DNA of 64,000 nt from Triglochin maritima (GCA_963682175.1 OY821771.1:15499001-15563000), one strand, 5' to 3'; positions 24,247 through 35,157 are shown, counted from the first letter of the stretch. The notes: a model not told the origin generated them from the letters alone. Numbers and translations: made by a program.

Positions 24247-25064
24247 CTAGAACTCACACTTCGTGTACTTGGCATAGAGCTGCTGATCTCTCAGGATGCG
24301 AAGCACAATCCTCAGGTGCTCTCGATGCTGCTCTCTGTCAGGCAAGTACACTAAGATGTCGTCCACGAACACAATGAAAAATCTGTCGAGGTACGGCTGA
24401 AATGTCCTATTCATTAGATCCATGAAAGCTGCAGGTGCATTCGTCAGCCCGAACGACATCACCAAGAACTCGTAGTGCCCGTACCGCGTCCTGAAGGCAG
24501 TCTTCTGAACATCTGCCTCTCTAATCCGCAACTGGTGATAACCTGAACGCAGATCAATCTTCGAGAACACTCTCGCCGTTTGTAGTTGATCAAACGAGTC
24601 ATCAATCCTGGGCAAAGGGTACCGGTTCCTGACGGTAACCTTATTCAACATCCTATAGTCGGCGCACATCCGCACTGACCCATCAGCACAGGCGCTCCCC
24701 ATGGTGAAACACTCGGCCGAATAAACCCAGAATCCATCAACTCCTGCAACTGCTTCTTCAGCTATGTCAACTCAGCATGTGTCATACTATACGAAGCCTT
24801 CGACTGAGGTGTCGTACCCGCTACCAACTCGATGCCGAACTCGATCTCTCGGTGCGATGGTAATGATGGAATCTCTGCTGGAAACACATCTGGGAATTCC
24901 TGCACAACCTCTATATCCTCCAGTCTCCTCGTCTCAGGATCAGGAACAACCAGCGTGGCCACAAACGCTTTGCATCCCTGCTTTATCAGCTTCTGTGCCT
25001 TAACTGCAGACACGATCAGACACCCCCATCTGCTTCTCGTTCCTCTGATCAAAACATTTGGCAA
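24247..25064 (-). pseudogene. Reverse transcriptase of the Tekay-like element
   Basis: The N-terminal part lies at 25064-24762 (EFPDVFPAEIPSLPSHREIE, ending HAELT then TAG). The main palm lies at 24702-24247, with [33 protein letters not shown] and the catalytic FVDDILVY (YVDD-type). A frameshift with loss of a few codons lies at about 24700, where GAPVL should pass into DGSVRMC. At least two stops replace expected residues. Enzymatically dead. Confidence 0.9.
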
Positions 25065-25774
25065 GCTCCATCGGAATCAGGATCTTCTTCTCGCGGCAAA
25101 AGACCCGCACATCGTACTGGTGACAGCCAGTCCATCCCCAGTATGACGTCGAAGTCCTCCATCGGTAACAACACCAGATCTGCCAGAAAATCATGGTCTC
25201 CCGAAACAATTGTGGTGTCGGGTAAATAGCTCCCCACAGTGCCCACCTCACCCATGGGTGTGCTGACCTCCAAAACATCAGTCAGCAGCACAGGGGTCCG
25301 ACCCAACTCGCCAGTAAACTTCTCCAAAATGAAGGAGTGAGCGGCGCCGCAATCAAATAACACACGCGCTATCGAACCAGAAACAGAAAGTGTACCTTCC
25401 ACCACGGTGTTGGAGTCTCTCGCCTCCTCAGCCTGAATGGTGAAGACTCGTCCGGTCTTCCTGCCCTGTCCTGGTGAAACCACGGATCGACTGCCTCCGA
25501 TCTTCCCTGCTACTGGTGGCCCAGACCTCCTGCTAGGCTCGCCCTTCCTAGTCGGGCACTCCCGAATGAAGTCGCCCAACTGCCTGCATCCCATGCAAGC
25601 TACTGTACGCCTGAAGCACTCCTGACCTGGGTGAAGCCTCCCACAGAAAGTGCACGCTCCAGACTGACGTGCTCCTCCTCCATCAAACCTGGGCCTCTTG
25701 CCTGGGTTCCCTGCTCCACGGCTGACTGCTCGGCTACTGGTGCTCACTGGTGCCTTCCTCGTCTCCTGAGACAC
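25049..25774 (-). pseudogene. Gag zinc knuckles and protease of the Tekay-like element
   Basis: A 241-residue open stretch. Two zinc-knuckle-like motifs (CTFCGRLHPGQEC and CMGCRQLGDFIREC) are followed by a retropepsin with VLFDCGAAHSFI at the active site. The family usually has D-S/T-G-A, so Cys at the second position is a probable inactivating change. VILGMDWL, the protease C-terminal signature, is intact. It is in a different frame from the gag segment above 25744, showing another frameshift. Confidence 0.88.
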
Positions 25775-25970
25775 TCCCTCTGGTCCTCTGCATGTGTCCG
25801 CGACATACTGTTGATCACACGAGATCGGAGCAGTTGCCTCGGTCCCTTCACGAACTTCCTAACCCACTGCTCTGGGGTCACACAGATCTTGGGGCAGTAA
25901 CGCTCCAAAGCGTTGAACCTGCTGATGTAACTCGCCAGAGTCATCTCCTTCTGCTTCAGCGATATGAACA
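25744..25970 (-). pseudogene. Tekay-like gag, portion downstream of the nested insertion
   Basis: Reads LKQKEMTLASYISRFNALER and CPKICVTPEQWVRKFVKGPRQLL, the C-terminal half of a Ty3 gag capsid domain. Across one copy of the duplication GAACA it joins in frame to the KHVRDRKWEVF end of the upstream portion (32476 onward). Confidence 0.88.
25966..25970 (+). repeat. Target site duplication GAACA (left)
   Basis: Identical to 32471-32475 on the other side of the 25971-32470 element. Confidence 0.95.
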
Positions 25971-27149
25971 TGATGCATTGCATACATTGCATCATATGTC
26001 TTTCATTTAGATTACTTTTGCATCAATAAAGGCTACTAAGGTATGTGTTTAGTCTTATTTACAGAATACAGGGACCTGAATGCAAATTACCCACATTCCG
26101 AGCATAAACGCGTGCAAAAGATTCATTTCTATCATAAAGACCGAGTTCAAGTTTATCGGGTTCCAAATGGAAATGAATCCAAGCATAAAAGCATTCAAGG
26201 AGCTAATCACAAAAAGGTCAAGGGCTTAATTGCAAAATGCCAAGGACCTGATTGCAAAAGAAAAGGATCAAGTTATTTTGTTGGAAAAGTCAAAAAGAAA
26301 AGTCAAAAATAAATCCCCAACAATGGAAGGAATTAATCCGGAGCTCAAGACAATGGAAACAAATCATCCAGACGCGCAAATAAAGATCAAATCATACCAT
26401 AAACGCACCACGAAAATCCGGACGCGATACTTCCAACCTATGCGGCGTTTTAGCCGCATATTGCATGGACCAGGCGGCGAATTCGCCGCACCCTTGAGGA
26501 TCCGTGTGCTCCAATTTTGTCCAGTGTTGTGGTGACGCGTGTACTATCCTTTTATGTATTGGTATCCCCTGTATCGGCTATAAATAGCCCTGTAGGACGA
26601 ATGTAACACATCTTTGAACCTTTGGTCTTGGATCATTAGTAATAAAATTCTGTTTTATTTTGTTTTGTTTTTATTTTCTTTTAATGTCTCTAGGATCCTT
26701 TCTTCTTCCTCCCTCCATGAGTTTCTAACTCTTTCCAAAGGGTGGAGGTGATGGAATTAGGGGTAGAGAAGATGAATGCATGTTATTGTTTTAAGTTCGT
26801 GATTAGTATATTTTGATTACTTGAGTTTATGTTAAATCATTTATCTTGTAATGCTTCATAACTAACATGATTTATTTCAAGTTTCTCCATTCTCCAATCT
26901 AAACCTAAGTCTAGACCTCCACCCGACGGAATTCTCTTCTTTATTTCTTGTTTTAGTTCTAATTGCTTTTGTTTCGTACTTTAGATAATTAAATCAAAAA
27001 TACCAAAAACCCAACTTATTTCTTCTCCCTTCTTCCTCTTAATCGAAAATAACAAAAACTACGAAATCTCACCCTCCTTGTGTTCGACCCGTACTTGCCA
27101 CGTCTTCATAGACGCCGTGCACTTGCGGTATAAATTAAAATTCTCATCA
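25971..27149 (+). repeat. 5' LTR of the palindromic Athila-like element
   Basis: 1179 bp, TG...CA. Promoter TATAAATA at 26579-26586. Palindromes GCGGC-N6-GCCGC (26442-26457) and GCGGCG-N4-CGCCGC (26474-26489) lie about 100-130 bp upstream of it. An AATAAA-like signal is near 26640. Ends with the shared CTTGCCACGTCTTCATAGAC / GTGCACTTGCGG motif. Confidence 0.95.
26579..26586 (+). promoter_or_regulatory. TATA box of the 5' LTR
   Basis: CGGCTATAAATAGCC. The same box occurs in the 3' LTR near 31900 and at 36581 in the related element. Transcripts would start some 30 bp downstream, near 26610. Confidence 0.75.
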
Positions 27150-27155
27150 AGTTTT

Positions 27156-27173
27156 TGGCGCCGTTGCCGGGGA
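27156..27173 (+). promoter_or_regulatory. Primer binding site, tRNA-Asp
   Basis: TGGCGCCGTTGCCGGGGA, six bases after the LTR end, exactly complementary to the 3' end of plant tRNA-Asp(GTC) including CCA. This primer is characteristic of Athila-type elements. Confidence 0.92.
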
Positions 27174-27310
27174 GGCGACGCAGATTTTTGTTTATTTTTG
27201 TGTTTTCGATTTTATTCTGTTTATCTTGTGCGCGATCTAAATATTTGGATTTGTGTTTCAGGAGACAACAGAGTGCACGGCGAAATCCGGGCACCTTCTG
27301 AGCTTAACGA

Positions 27311-27358
27311 GCGGCGGAATCGCCGCACATCAAGAGGAACCTGCGGCGGAATCGCCGC
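27311..27358 (+). promoter_or_regulatory. Pair of GCGGCG-N4-CGCCGC palindromes in the leader
   Basis: Perfect hexamer inverted repeats at 27311-27326 and 27343-27358, 32 bp apart, about 140 bp behind the primer site. The other Athila-like element has the same pair at 37308 and 37340. Confidence 0.85.
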
Positions 27359-28380
27359 ACAATTGAAGCATCTGGGCTTCAAATTTTTCTGGGGTTAGCA
27401 CCATCTCTGGGTGGACGCGTGGAGCTACTGAAATTTTGAGAGCGGGCGGCGAACCCGACTGAGCATTGCGTAGGTAACCTTTGTTGCCTTTTTCCTCGTA
27501 ATTTCTAGTTTCAGAAAATTTCCTTTTATTAGAATTGCACGTGTTAAGCTTAAATTCCATAATTGGCAATATTTCAACTCTGACCTAAAATTCGCAAAAT
27601 TAGAAAGACCTTAGTGCATGCATCATATAATGTTTTGCTTGCATTATTCTTGCTAAATTCTTGCAAATTAATACTTGTTGAAGATTGCTGGAGGCAAGGT
27701 ACGTATCGAGGTTTTTATCGATTGCATTAGAGCATATAATTTAGTTGCATACAACCTTGCAATTGCCCCCATTAAAAAGACCATTGTTTGACTATCTTTG
27801 CTAGATCTAAGTTAAACTACTTTAAGGGCAACTCCGTAGGAAAAGATACGGTGGGGATTTCATCACCCTCCCGTGGCCCACAAACCACAATCCTGAAGTG
27901 TCGCCTAAGCCTAAAATTTAAAATCAATTAGACATTGGCCCCTAAGGACTCGGACTCAATTAAGGAGGAGATTGGTTTGACTTGCTATGACCTGAAGCTA
28001 ATTGAATTCAATTTGGTGTCTAGAAAGTGTTTTTGTGTCGACGAAAGTCTTCCAAGCGACGTGGTTGTCTAATTGGCACCGACTCTGTCGGAAGCGCCCC
28101 CACTAGCTATACACTAACTGGCCAACTTGGTTTGATTGGTGAGGGAGGTGAATCAAGCAAACTAATTCGACTCAACCTGTTAGGAGTCGTCTAGATCTAA
28201 GTGACACTAGGTCTAGGATTGTTTTGACCGTGTTTGTTCAGGAAATTTCTGACCAACCCTAATTTTTATCCTTTAGAGTTAAGTTTCCCTTCTCGTCTGA
28301 GTCTTCTTTCCCTTCTCATCCCTACCTTTCTATTGTGTGTTTCTTTTAAAAAAAATAAATAAATATATATATAATAAAAA

Positions 28381-28641
28381 AAAAAAAAAAATTTTAGAAA
28401 ATAAATGACACATGCATATAATTTAGTTGCATACAACCTTGCAACTCTTTTATTTTTTTGGGGATTTCATCACCCTCCCGTGGCCCACAAACCACAATCC
28501 TGAAGTGTCGCCTAAGCCTAAAATTTAAAATCAATTAGACATTGGCCCCTAAGGACTCGGACTCAATTAAGGAGGAGATTGGTTTATTATATATTTTAAA
28601 AAAAATATATATATATAATAAATAAAAAAGTATATTTATTT
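28381..28641 (+). repeat. Palindrome centre with a third, deleted leader copy
   Basis: Between AT-rich stretches lies a direct-orientation partial copy of the leader: 28417-28445 matches about 27734-27762, and 28459-28585 matches about 27852-27978, skipping the part between. So the leader is present three times, twice direct and once inverted. Confidence 0.85.
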
Positions 28642-30337
28642 TTTTTTTATTATATATATATATATTTTTTTTTTAAAAGAAACACACAATAGAAAGGTAG
28701 GGATGAGAAGGGAAAGAAGACTCAGACGAGAAGGGAAACTTAACTCTAAAGGATAAAAATTAGGGTTGGTCAGAAATTTCCTGAACAAACACGGTCAAAA
28801 CAATCCTAGACCTAGTGTCACTTAGATCTAGACGACTCCTAACAGGTTGAGTCGAATTAGTTTGCTTGATTCACCTCCCTCACCAATCAAACCAAGTTGG
28901 CCAGTTAGTGTATAGCTAGTGGGGGCGCTTCCGACAGAGTCGGTGCCAATTAGACAACCACGTCGCTTGGAAGACTTTCGTCGACACAAAAACACTTTCT
29001 AGACACCAAATTGAATTCAATTAGCTTCAGGTCATAGCAAGTCAAACCAATCTCCTCCTTAATTGAGTCCGAGTCCTTAGGGGCCAATGTCTAATTGATT
29101 TTAAATTTTAGGCTTAGGCGACACTTCAGGATTGTGGTTTGTGGGCCACGGGAGGGTGATGAAATCCCCACCGTATCTTTTCCTACGGAGTTGCCCTTAA
29201 AGTAGTTTAACTTAGATCTAGCAAAGATAGTCAAACAATGGTCTTTTTAATGGGGGCAATTGCAAGGTTGTATGCAACTAAATTATATGCTCTAATGCAA
29301 TCGATAAAAACCTCGATACGTACCTTGCCTCCAGCAATCTTCAACAAGTATTAATTTGCAAGAATTTAGCAAGAATAATGCAAGCAAAACATTATATGAT
29401 GCATGCACTAAGGTCTTTCTAATTTTGCGAATTTTAGGTCAGAGTTGAAATATTGCCAATTATGGAATTTAAGCTTAACACGTGCAATTCTAATAAAAGG
29501 AAATTTTCTGAAACTAGAAATTACGAGGAAAAAGGCAACAAAGGTTACCTACGCAATGCTCAGTCGGGTTCGCCGCCCGCTCTCGAAATTTCAGTAGCTC
29601 CACGCGTCCACCCAGAGATGGTGCTAACCCCAGAAAAATTTGAAGCCCAGATGCTTCAATTGTGCGGCGATTCCGCCGCAGGTTCCTCTTGATGTGCGGC
29701 GATTCCGCCGCTCGTTAAGCTCAGAAGGTGCCCGGATTTCGCCGTGCACTCTGTTGTCTCCTGAAACACAAATCCAAATATTTAGATCGCGCACAAGATA
29801 AACAGAATAAAATCGAAAACACAAAAATAAACAAAAATCTGCGTCGCCTCCCCGGCAACGGCGCCAAAAACTTGATGAGAATTTTAATTTATACCGCAAG
29901 TGCACGGCGTCTATGAAGACGTGGCAAGTACGGGTCGAACACAAGGAGGGTGAGATTTCGTAGTTTTTGTTATTTTCGATTAAGAGGAAGAAGGGAGAAG
30001 AAATAAGTTGGGTTTTTGGTATTTTTGATTTAATTATCTAAAGTACGAAACAAAAGCAATTAGAACTAAAACAAGAAATAAAGAAGAGAATTCCGTCGGG
30101 TGGAGGTCTAGACTTAGGTTTAGATTGGAGAATGGAGAAACTTGAAATAAATCATGTTAGTTATGAAGCATTACAAGATAAATGATTTAACATAAACTCA
30201 AGTAATCAAAATATACTAATCACGAACTTAAAACAATAACATGCATTCATCTTCTCTACCCCTAATTCCATCACCTCCACCCTTTGGAAAGAGTTAGAAA
30301 CTCATGGAGGGAGGAAGAAGAAAGGATCCTAGAGACA
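28642..30337 (-). repeat. Right arm of inverted repeat, ending at a poly(A) tract
   Basis: Inverted leader, inverted primer site (29849-29866) and inverted LTR segment (29873-30337), which stops at AGAGACA before an A-tract of about 22 bases (30338-30358). At 29956-29959 and near 30283-30288 it carries the bases of the 5' LTR where the two LTRs differ (27067 and 26740), so it was copied from the 5' side. Confidence 0.92.
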
Positions 30338-30964
30338 AAAAAAAAAAAAAAAAAAAAATTATATGACATAGCTTAAGATTGAACTGCCAAAACCCGTGTA
30401 CAAATTGCATTAAGTTTTTGTTCCTTATTATATAGTTCTGCTTGTAGAAATTATGACATAAATCTAAGTCCCAAAGAAATAACCCATGACCCTTGTAAGA
30501 CATGTATGCACTTAAATTGGATGAATCAAATCTTTGAAGTGGTTGATAAAAAGCAGAGGTTGAGGAAAATATACCGGGAAGTGTGGACTTCTAATAGCAA
30601 TTAAGCCTTGAGGAAAATAAAAATAAAAATAAAGGAATAAAGTGAGGAAAGCATATTCTGCAAAATGATTACAAAAGCCCAAGCCTTTGAGTCACTGGTC
30701 CGTAGGGGTATCTTGAAACCCGGTAACTTGAGTCTTCCAGCTCGGGATTATCGACCAAACTCGCTACACGAATGCAAAAAGGGTAAAAGTGTCAAAAAGC
30801 AATTGTGTTGAATCACGGAAGAAAAGAAAAAAAATAAAAATACTCAAGGCCCAAAGCTAAAAGAATGATCCATGCCATGGTTGATCCAAATGATACTTCA
30901 CCACCAGAGGAGGCGTGCAAAATAATTCAAGTGATAAACATGTATAGAAGGGTTAGTGGTGTGA

Positions 30965-31168
30965 ATGTTGGAGGAACAAAGACCAAGTCATATTTTTAAT
31001 GAGTTAGATTTATATAATGAGCATGCAAAAATTCTTAGTGAGATATACAAAGTTGAGGTAGGGATATTGAGAGCTATTAATGAAATGTTGATTCAGGATT
31101 TTGTGGGTATATCCGCTGAAAACCCTCAGGAGACAACACTCCTCCTCCTTGGCAACAAAGAGGTTTAA
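30965..31168 (+). CDS. Small ORF (67 aa) conserved in the 3' region of both Athila-like elements
   Basis: Begins MLEEQRPSHIFNELDLYNEH. The copy at 41799-42002 keeps the same start, length and stop, with about six residue changes. No recognised domain. It lies between the end of coding sequence and the polypurine tract, where some Athila elements carry an env-like gene, but it is much too short for that and has no membrane segment. Conservation may simply reflect the youth of both elements. Confidence 0.35.
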   Translation: MLEEQRPSHIFNELDLYNEHAKILSEIYKVEVGILRAINEMLIQDFVGISAENPQETTLLLLGNKEV

Positions 31169-31280
31169 AGGCTTGTTGCACATGCTAAGTGCAACCGTGA
31201 TTCCTACGAAAGTGAGTTAGGATTTCCCTGTTTTTATTTTTCGTATCTTCTGTTTTGCTAGGGACTAGCAAAATCTAGGT

Positions 31281-31291
31281 GTGGGGGTATT
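31281..31291 (+). promoter_or_regulatory. Polypurine-like tract before the 3' LTR
   Basis: AGGTGTGGGGGTATT immediately precedes the LTR start at 31292. Identical tract at 42112-42126 in the related element. Confidence 0.65.
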
Positions 31292-32470
31292 TGATGCATT
31301 GCATACATTGCATCATATGTCTTTCATTTAGATTACTTTTGCATCAATAAATGCTACTAAGGTATGTGTTTAGTCTTATTTACAGAATACAGGGACCTGA
31401 ATGCAAATTACCCACATTCCGAGCATAAACGCGTGCAAAAGATTCATTTCTATCATAAAGACCGAGTTCAAGTTTATCGGGTTCCAAATGGAAATGAATC
31501 CAAGCATAAAAGCATTCAAGGAGCTAATCACAAAAAGGTCAAGGGCTTAATTGCAAAATGCCAAGGACCTGATTGCAAAAGAAAAGGATCAAGTTATTTT
31601 GTTGGAAAAGTCAAAAAGAAAAGTCAAAAATAAATCCCCAACAATGGAAGGAATTAATCCGGAGCTCAAGACAATGGAAACAAATCATCCAGACGCGCAA
31701 ATAAAGATCAAATCATACCATAAACGCACCACGAAAATCCGGACGCGATACTTCCAACCTATGCGGCGTTTTAGCCGCATATTGCATGGACCAGGCGGCG
31801 AATTCGCCGCACCCTTGAGGATCCGTGTGCTCCAATTTTGTCCAGTGTTGTGGTGACGCGTGTACTATCCTTTTATGTATTGGTATCCCCTGTATCGGCT
31901 ATAAATAGCCCTGTAGGACGAATGTAACACATCTTTGAACCTTTGGTCTTGGATCATTAGTAATAAAATTCTGTTTTATTTTGTTTTGTTTTTATTTTCT
32001 TTTAATGTCTCTAGGATCCTTTCTTCTTCCTCCCTCCATGAGTTTCTAACTCTTTCCAAATGGTGGAGGTGATGGAATTAGGGGTAGAGAAGATGAATGC
32101 ATGTTATTGTTTTAAGTTCGTGATTAGTATATTTTGATTACTTGAGTTTATGTTAAATCATTTATCTTGTAATGCTTCATAACTAACATGATTTATTTCA
32201 AGTTTCTCCATTCTCCAATCTAAACCTAAGTCTAGACCTCCACCCGACGGAATTCTCTTCTTTATTTCTTGTTTTAGTTCTAATTGCTTTTGTTTCGTAC
32301 TTTAGATAATTAAATCAAAAATACCAAAAACCCAACTTATTTCTTCTCCCTTCTTCCTCTTAATCGAAAATAACAAAAACTACGAAATCTCTCCCTCCTT
32401 GTGTTCGACCCGTACTTGCCACGTCTTCATAGACGCCGTGCACTTGCGGTATAAATTAAAATTCTCATCA
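31292..32470 (+). repeat. 3' LTR of the palindromic Athila-like element
   Basis: 1179 bp, same length as the 5' LTR. Differences seen by eye: AAATGCTACT versus AAAGGCTACT near the start, TGGTGG versus GGGTGG near 32060, and CTCTCCC versus CTCACCC near 32390. Confidence 0.95.
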
Positions 32471-32475
32471 GAACA
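32471..32475 (+). repeat. Target site duplication GAACA (right)
   Basis: Matches 25966-25970. Confidence 0.95.
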
Positions 32476-32902
32476 CCTCCCACTTCCGATCCCTAACGTG
32501 CTTGGGAAAGTACTGCTCATGAAACACCTCCAGAAACTCCTCCCAACTGACGTCCTCACGGTCCTCAAACAAAATTGTGGACGTGGTCCTCCACCAGTTG
32601 GCGGCCTCGCCATCAAACACATAGGTGGCCAGATCCACCCTCCTCTCAGGTGCAACTCCAATCGCTCAGAAGATCTTCTCCATCCTGAAGATCCAGTCCT
32701 CTGCTACCTCAGGGGCACTCCTGCCATCAAAACTCGGTGGGTGCTGACGCATAAACCGATCGTGCTCAGTGCCCATCCCGCCATGCACATTCTGGGCTGC
32801 CTGACGCTCCAAGAACTCGCCCAACCTGTCTCAGTTGGCGCCCTCAGTGGCGTCACTGGCATCACGATCACGCGGAGAACTCCTCACGCATCTAGGAGCC
32901 AT
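32476..32902 (-). pseudogene. Tekay-like gag, N-terminal portion
   Basis: Starts MAPRCVRSSPRDRDASD at 32902, then a stop after EGAN. Capsid sequence follows: FDGEAANWWRTT, WEEFLEVFHEQYFPKHVRD, up to KWEVF at the insertion site. It corresponds to the N-terminal half of the gag capsid domain. Confidence 0.85.
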
Positions 32903-33014
32903 CTGACAGAAGAAACAATCACAAGCTTCAGCCATGAATGCAGGCCAAAAGATAAAATACATGTGTCCTATTACTACAAGGGTGATTTCATTAGGAACCG
33001 CAAAGGAATCGACC

Positions 33015-33026
33015 GCTCTGATATCA
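33015..33026 (-). promoter_or_regulatory. Primer binding site of the Tekay-like element (tRNA-iMet type)
   Basis: Minus strand TGATATCAGAGC, three bases after the 5' LTR end. It differs by one base from the usual TGGTATCAGAGC initiator-methionine site. Confidence 0.85.
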
Positions 33027-33029
33027 AAT

Positions 33030-35157
33030 TGTAACATCCCGAAACAGCGGAAATTTAAAAATTAAACATCAAGACATCAGAGACCAATAATCAAAGACGG
33101 GACTGTTACTTCTCATAAAACATATAAGCGGTGCACCATATTACATCAGAGTTTGTCAAAACGATATATGATTACAATAGAACAACAAGGAAGATAAAAG
33201 AAATCATTTCGACCTCAATGTACCGAAAGAGAGGATCCGATCCCAAGATGTGTGCGCCCGCGGATCACCACCCAACTGGACCTACTGCGGTCCTGAAAAA
33301 GATATAACAACAATGCCTGAGTTTCCATAAGGAAACCTTGTATGCCAAGCTCACCTATATGCATGCGGTAGTACAAATGAACGTATCATACTAGTAGCAT
33401 GTCATGTCATCAACAGTAAGGAAAACAGTTCCCCTGAAGGGTAACACATGACATCAGTCCGACAATCATCATCGGGTCTCCCAAGGAGACCTACCGTAGG
33501 CACATACGGTCTAATGGAACATGACGTGACACTCCCCACACGCGGCTACACTAATCATGGGGTTCGGCAAGGAACATCCGCCAAGTCCACGCCATAAGAA
33601 ACAGATCTGTAACTTCGTGGTCAAAACAACACCACGGAGCTGTCGCTCGGTCGGTCCATCAATCATCGTCTCAGTAGGTGCCCATCTGAGGAACATAGCC
33701 GGAACAACATCGGCCCATCAATCATCATCACCGGAACAGCGTTGGTGGTCCAATAATACATCGAGCACAGCATCGGACTGGTCCAGACCGAAGTCTGCCA
33801 GGTCATTAGGCTCCACGAGCCGCAAACACCAACCGCGCCGCTATAAAAGCAGGGCAGTGACCTCCGTAGCCATCCAGGCTGGTAGTCACCTCGCCCAACG
33901 ACAGTTGCGTGACCACCCAATCATCATACATTGGGATCCGCGATCCCTCAGGCCTGCTACTCGACAATGAGTCCAATCAATCCATCACATCATGTCACAA
34001 TCCATACATGGAGGTGACACGTCCCGAACACCCACACTCTTCCACACGGTGGTCCGTGGGCAGGCACACGTACGCGCCCACCGTCACCTCCCTGCTCACG
34101 CACAAGGCGAGGACACGGCTTTCCGTGGACAGAGTTGGCATTCAAAAGGGACCAGGAATTCAGTCTTGTGCAAAAACGGTCGACCGGAAGAGACAACCCG
34201 GTCGACCGCATCCGCAAGGGAATCGGTCGACCGAAAGTCTGCAACGGTCGAACTCTCTGCGCAAAACCTAAGTTCCAACGGACGAACAGAGATCTAAAAC
34301 CGATCGACCGATACGAGGTAAAAATCCAGAGTCTAGTCAACATCAATTCAAACTATCGGTCGACCGACTCCGGGGTCTCGGTCGACGAAAAACTACCAGG
34401 GCATCCTAGCAGTTCTAAGTCATATAACGGTCGAACGCATAACAATAAACAGTCGAACAAGCATGCGAAATATTCCAGTACACTTAAGTTCTGGTCGAAC
34501 AGACCCAAGGACCCGATCGACCTAAAAACAACATGCAATCCCAACTCACCAGCAAAATGCACTACCAGTCGACCACCACAAGGCATCGTTCGACCGGTGA
34601 AGGTTAAAGTTGGGTAAAAATACTACATCGATTGACCGCCCGAAGGAACCCGGTCGACCGTTGGTCGTCTTCAACCTCGCGCCAGCCGAGGATTTACGCA
34701 AAATACGTCGCCGGAGAGGTCTCCGACCTCCCCCGACCGACCAATAACAAGCCTCACAGAGGGTGAGCAACAAAACACACTAAAAGTCGGCATACCACAA
34801 AGAAGAGACGAAACCGCCGGAGCCTCGCTCGCGCAACGTCGTCTTCACAACCTCCTCGCGCATCCACCTCCTCACAACGGCCTCCGCACGCCTCACGCCG
34901 GAGTCTCCAAGTCCTCTTGTTCGTCGGAAAGAGGGAAAGGGAGTGAGAGAGATCAAAAGAGAGAGAGAAATGGATTTCTCCTTAAAGCAACCAAACTCGC
35001 GTCAACAGTAACCTACACAACCCAACCCATCACCTCAACCACGTCTACTGTTCACGCCCCTCCTCTTCCCCAAGCAAACACTACACAACCCCTCTTCCCC
35101 ATGCTAAACTCCTCCTTAAACTCCATTAGCACCCAAAATAGGTTTAGGGTTATAACA
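33030..35157 (-). repeat. 5' LTR of the Tekay-like element (2128 bp)
   Basis: On the minus strand it starts TGTTATAACCCTAAACC at 35157 and ends ...GGGATGTTACA at 33030. The part 34177-34660 holds at least five perfect CGGTCGACCG palindromes (34177, 34199, 34224, 34357, 34651) and several imperfect ones. Confidence 0.9.
34177..34660. promoter_or_regulatory. Cluster of CGGTCGACCG palindromes in the LTR
   Basis: Perfect copies at 34177-34186, 34199-34208, 34224-34233, 34357-34366 and 34651-34660. Degenerate ones include ACCGATCGACCGAT near 34300 and CTCGGTCGACGAA near 34378. Dense short palindromes in a U3-side region suggest protein-binding sites; this is inference. Confidence 0.7.

Larger units (their letters stand above)
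26685..28380 (+). repeat. Left arm of 1.7-kb inverted repeat
   Basis: Left arm positions x pair with 57022 minus x in the right arm (28642-30337) without a gap. For example the CGCCGC sites, the primer sites and the 27330-27569 / 29453-29692 segments all fit this one register. At least one difference exists (27437: T versus C). It starts inside the LTR downstream of the TATA box and runs through U5, primer site and leader. Confidence 0.93.
25971..32470 (+). mobile_element. Young Athila-like element with a large internal palindrome, no coding genes
   Basis: Bounded by perfect GAACA duplications. Two 1179-bp LTRs (25971-27149 and 31292-32470) both start TGATGCATTGCATACATTGC and differ at about three sites by eye. 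Behind the 5' LTR is an 18-nt tRNA-Asp primer site. The interior holds the leader, then an inverted copy of part of the LTR plus leader (28642-30337), then a 3' region shared with the 35973-43303 element (from about 30360), and a G-rich tract before the 3' LTR. No gag, protease, RT or integrase is present, so it depended on enzymes in trans. It sits inside gag of the older Tekay-like element, and that gag frame resumes when one target copy is kept. Confidence 0.95.
21550..35157 (-). mobile_element. Ty3/gypsy element, Tekay/Del-like, 3'-truncated and split by a nested insertion
   Basis: Minus-strand element bounded by the 5-bp duplication AGTGA (21545-21549 and 35158-35162). From its 5' end: LTR 35157-33030, a tRNA-iMet-type primer site next to it, gag (from 32902), the nested 6.5-kb element (25971-32470), rest of gag, protease, reverse transcriptase, RNase H, integrase, then a truncated 3' LTR (22537-21550). 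A deletion fused the integrase C-terminus directly to the middle of the 3' LTR, removing the chromodomain region and about 1.1 kb of LTR. Without the nested DNA it measures about 7.1 kb. Clade assignment comes from the RT/RNase H wording ([30 protein letters not shown] block), long LTRs and the primer type. Confidence 0.9.

Noticed and set aside
27078..27398. Open frames of 106 and 79 residues repeated at 29453-29944
   Set aside because: They are LTR/leader sequence duplicated by the palindrome, not genes.
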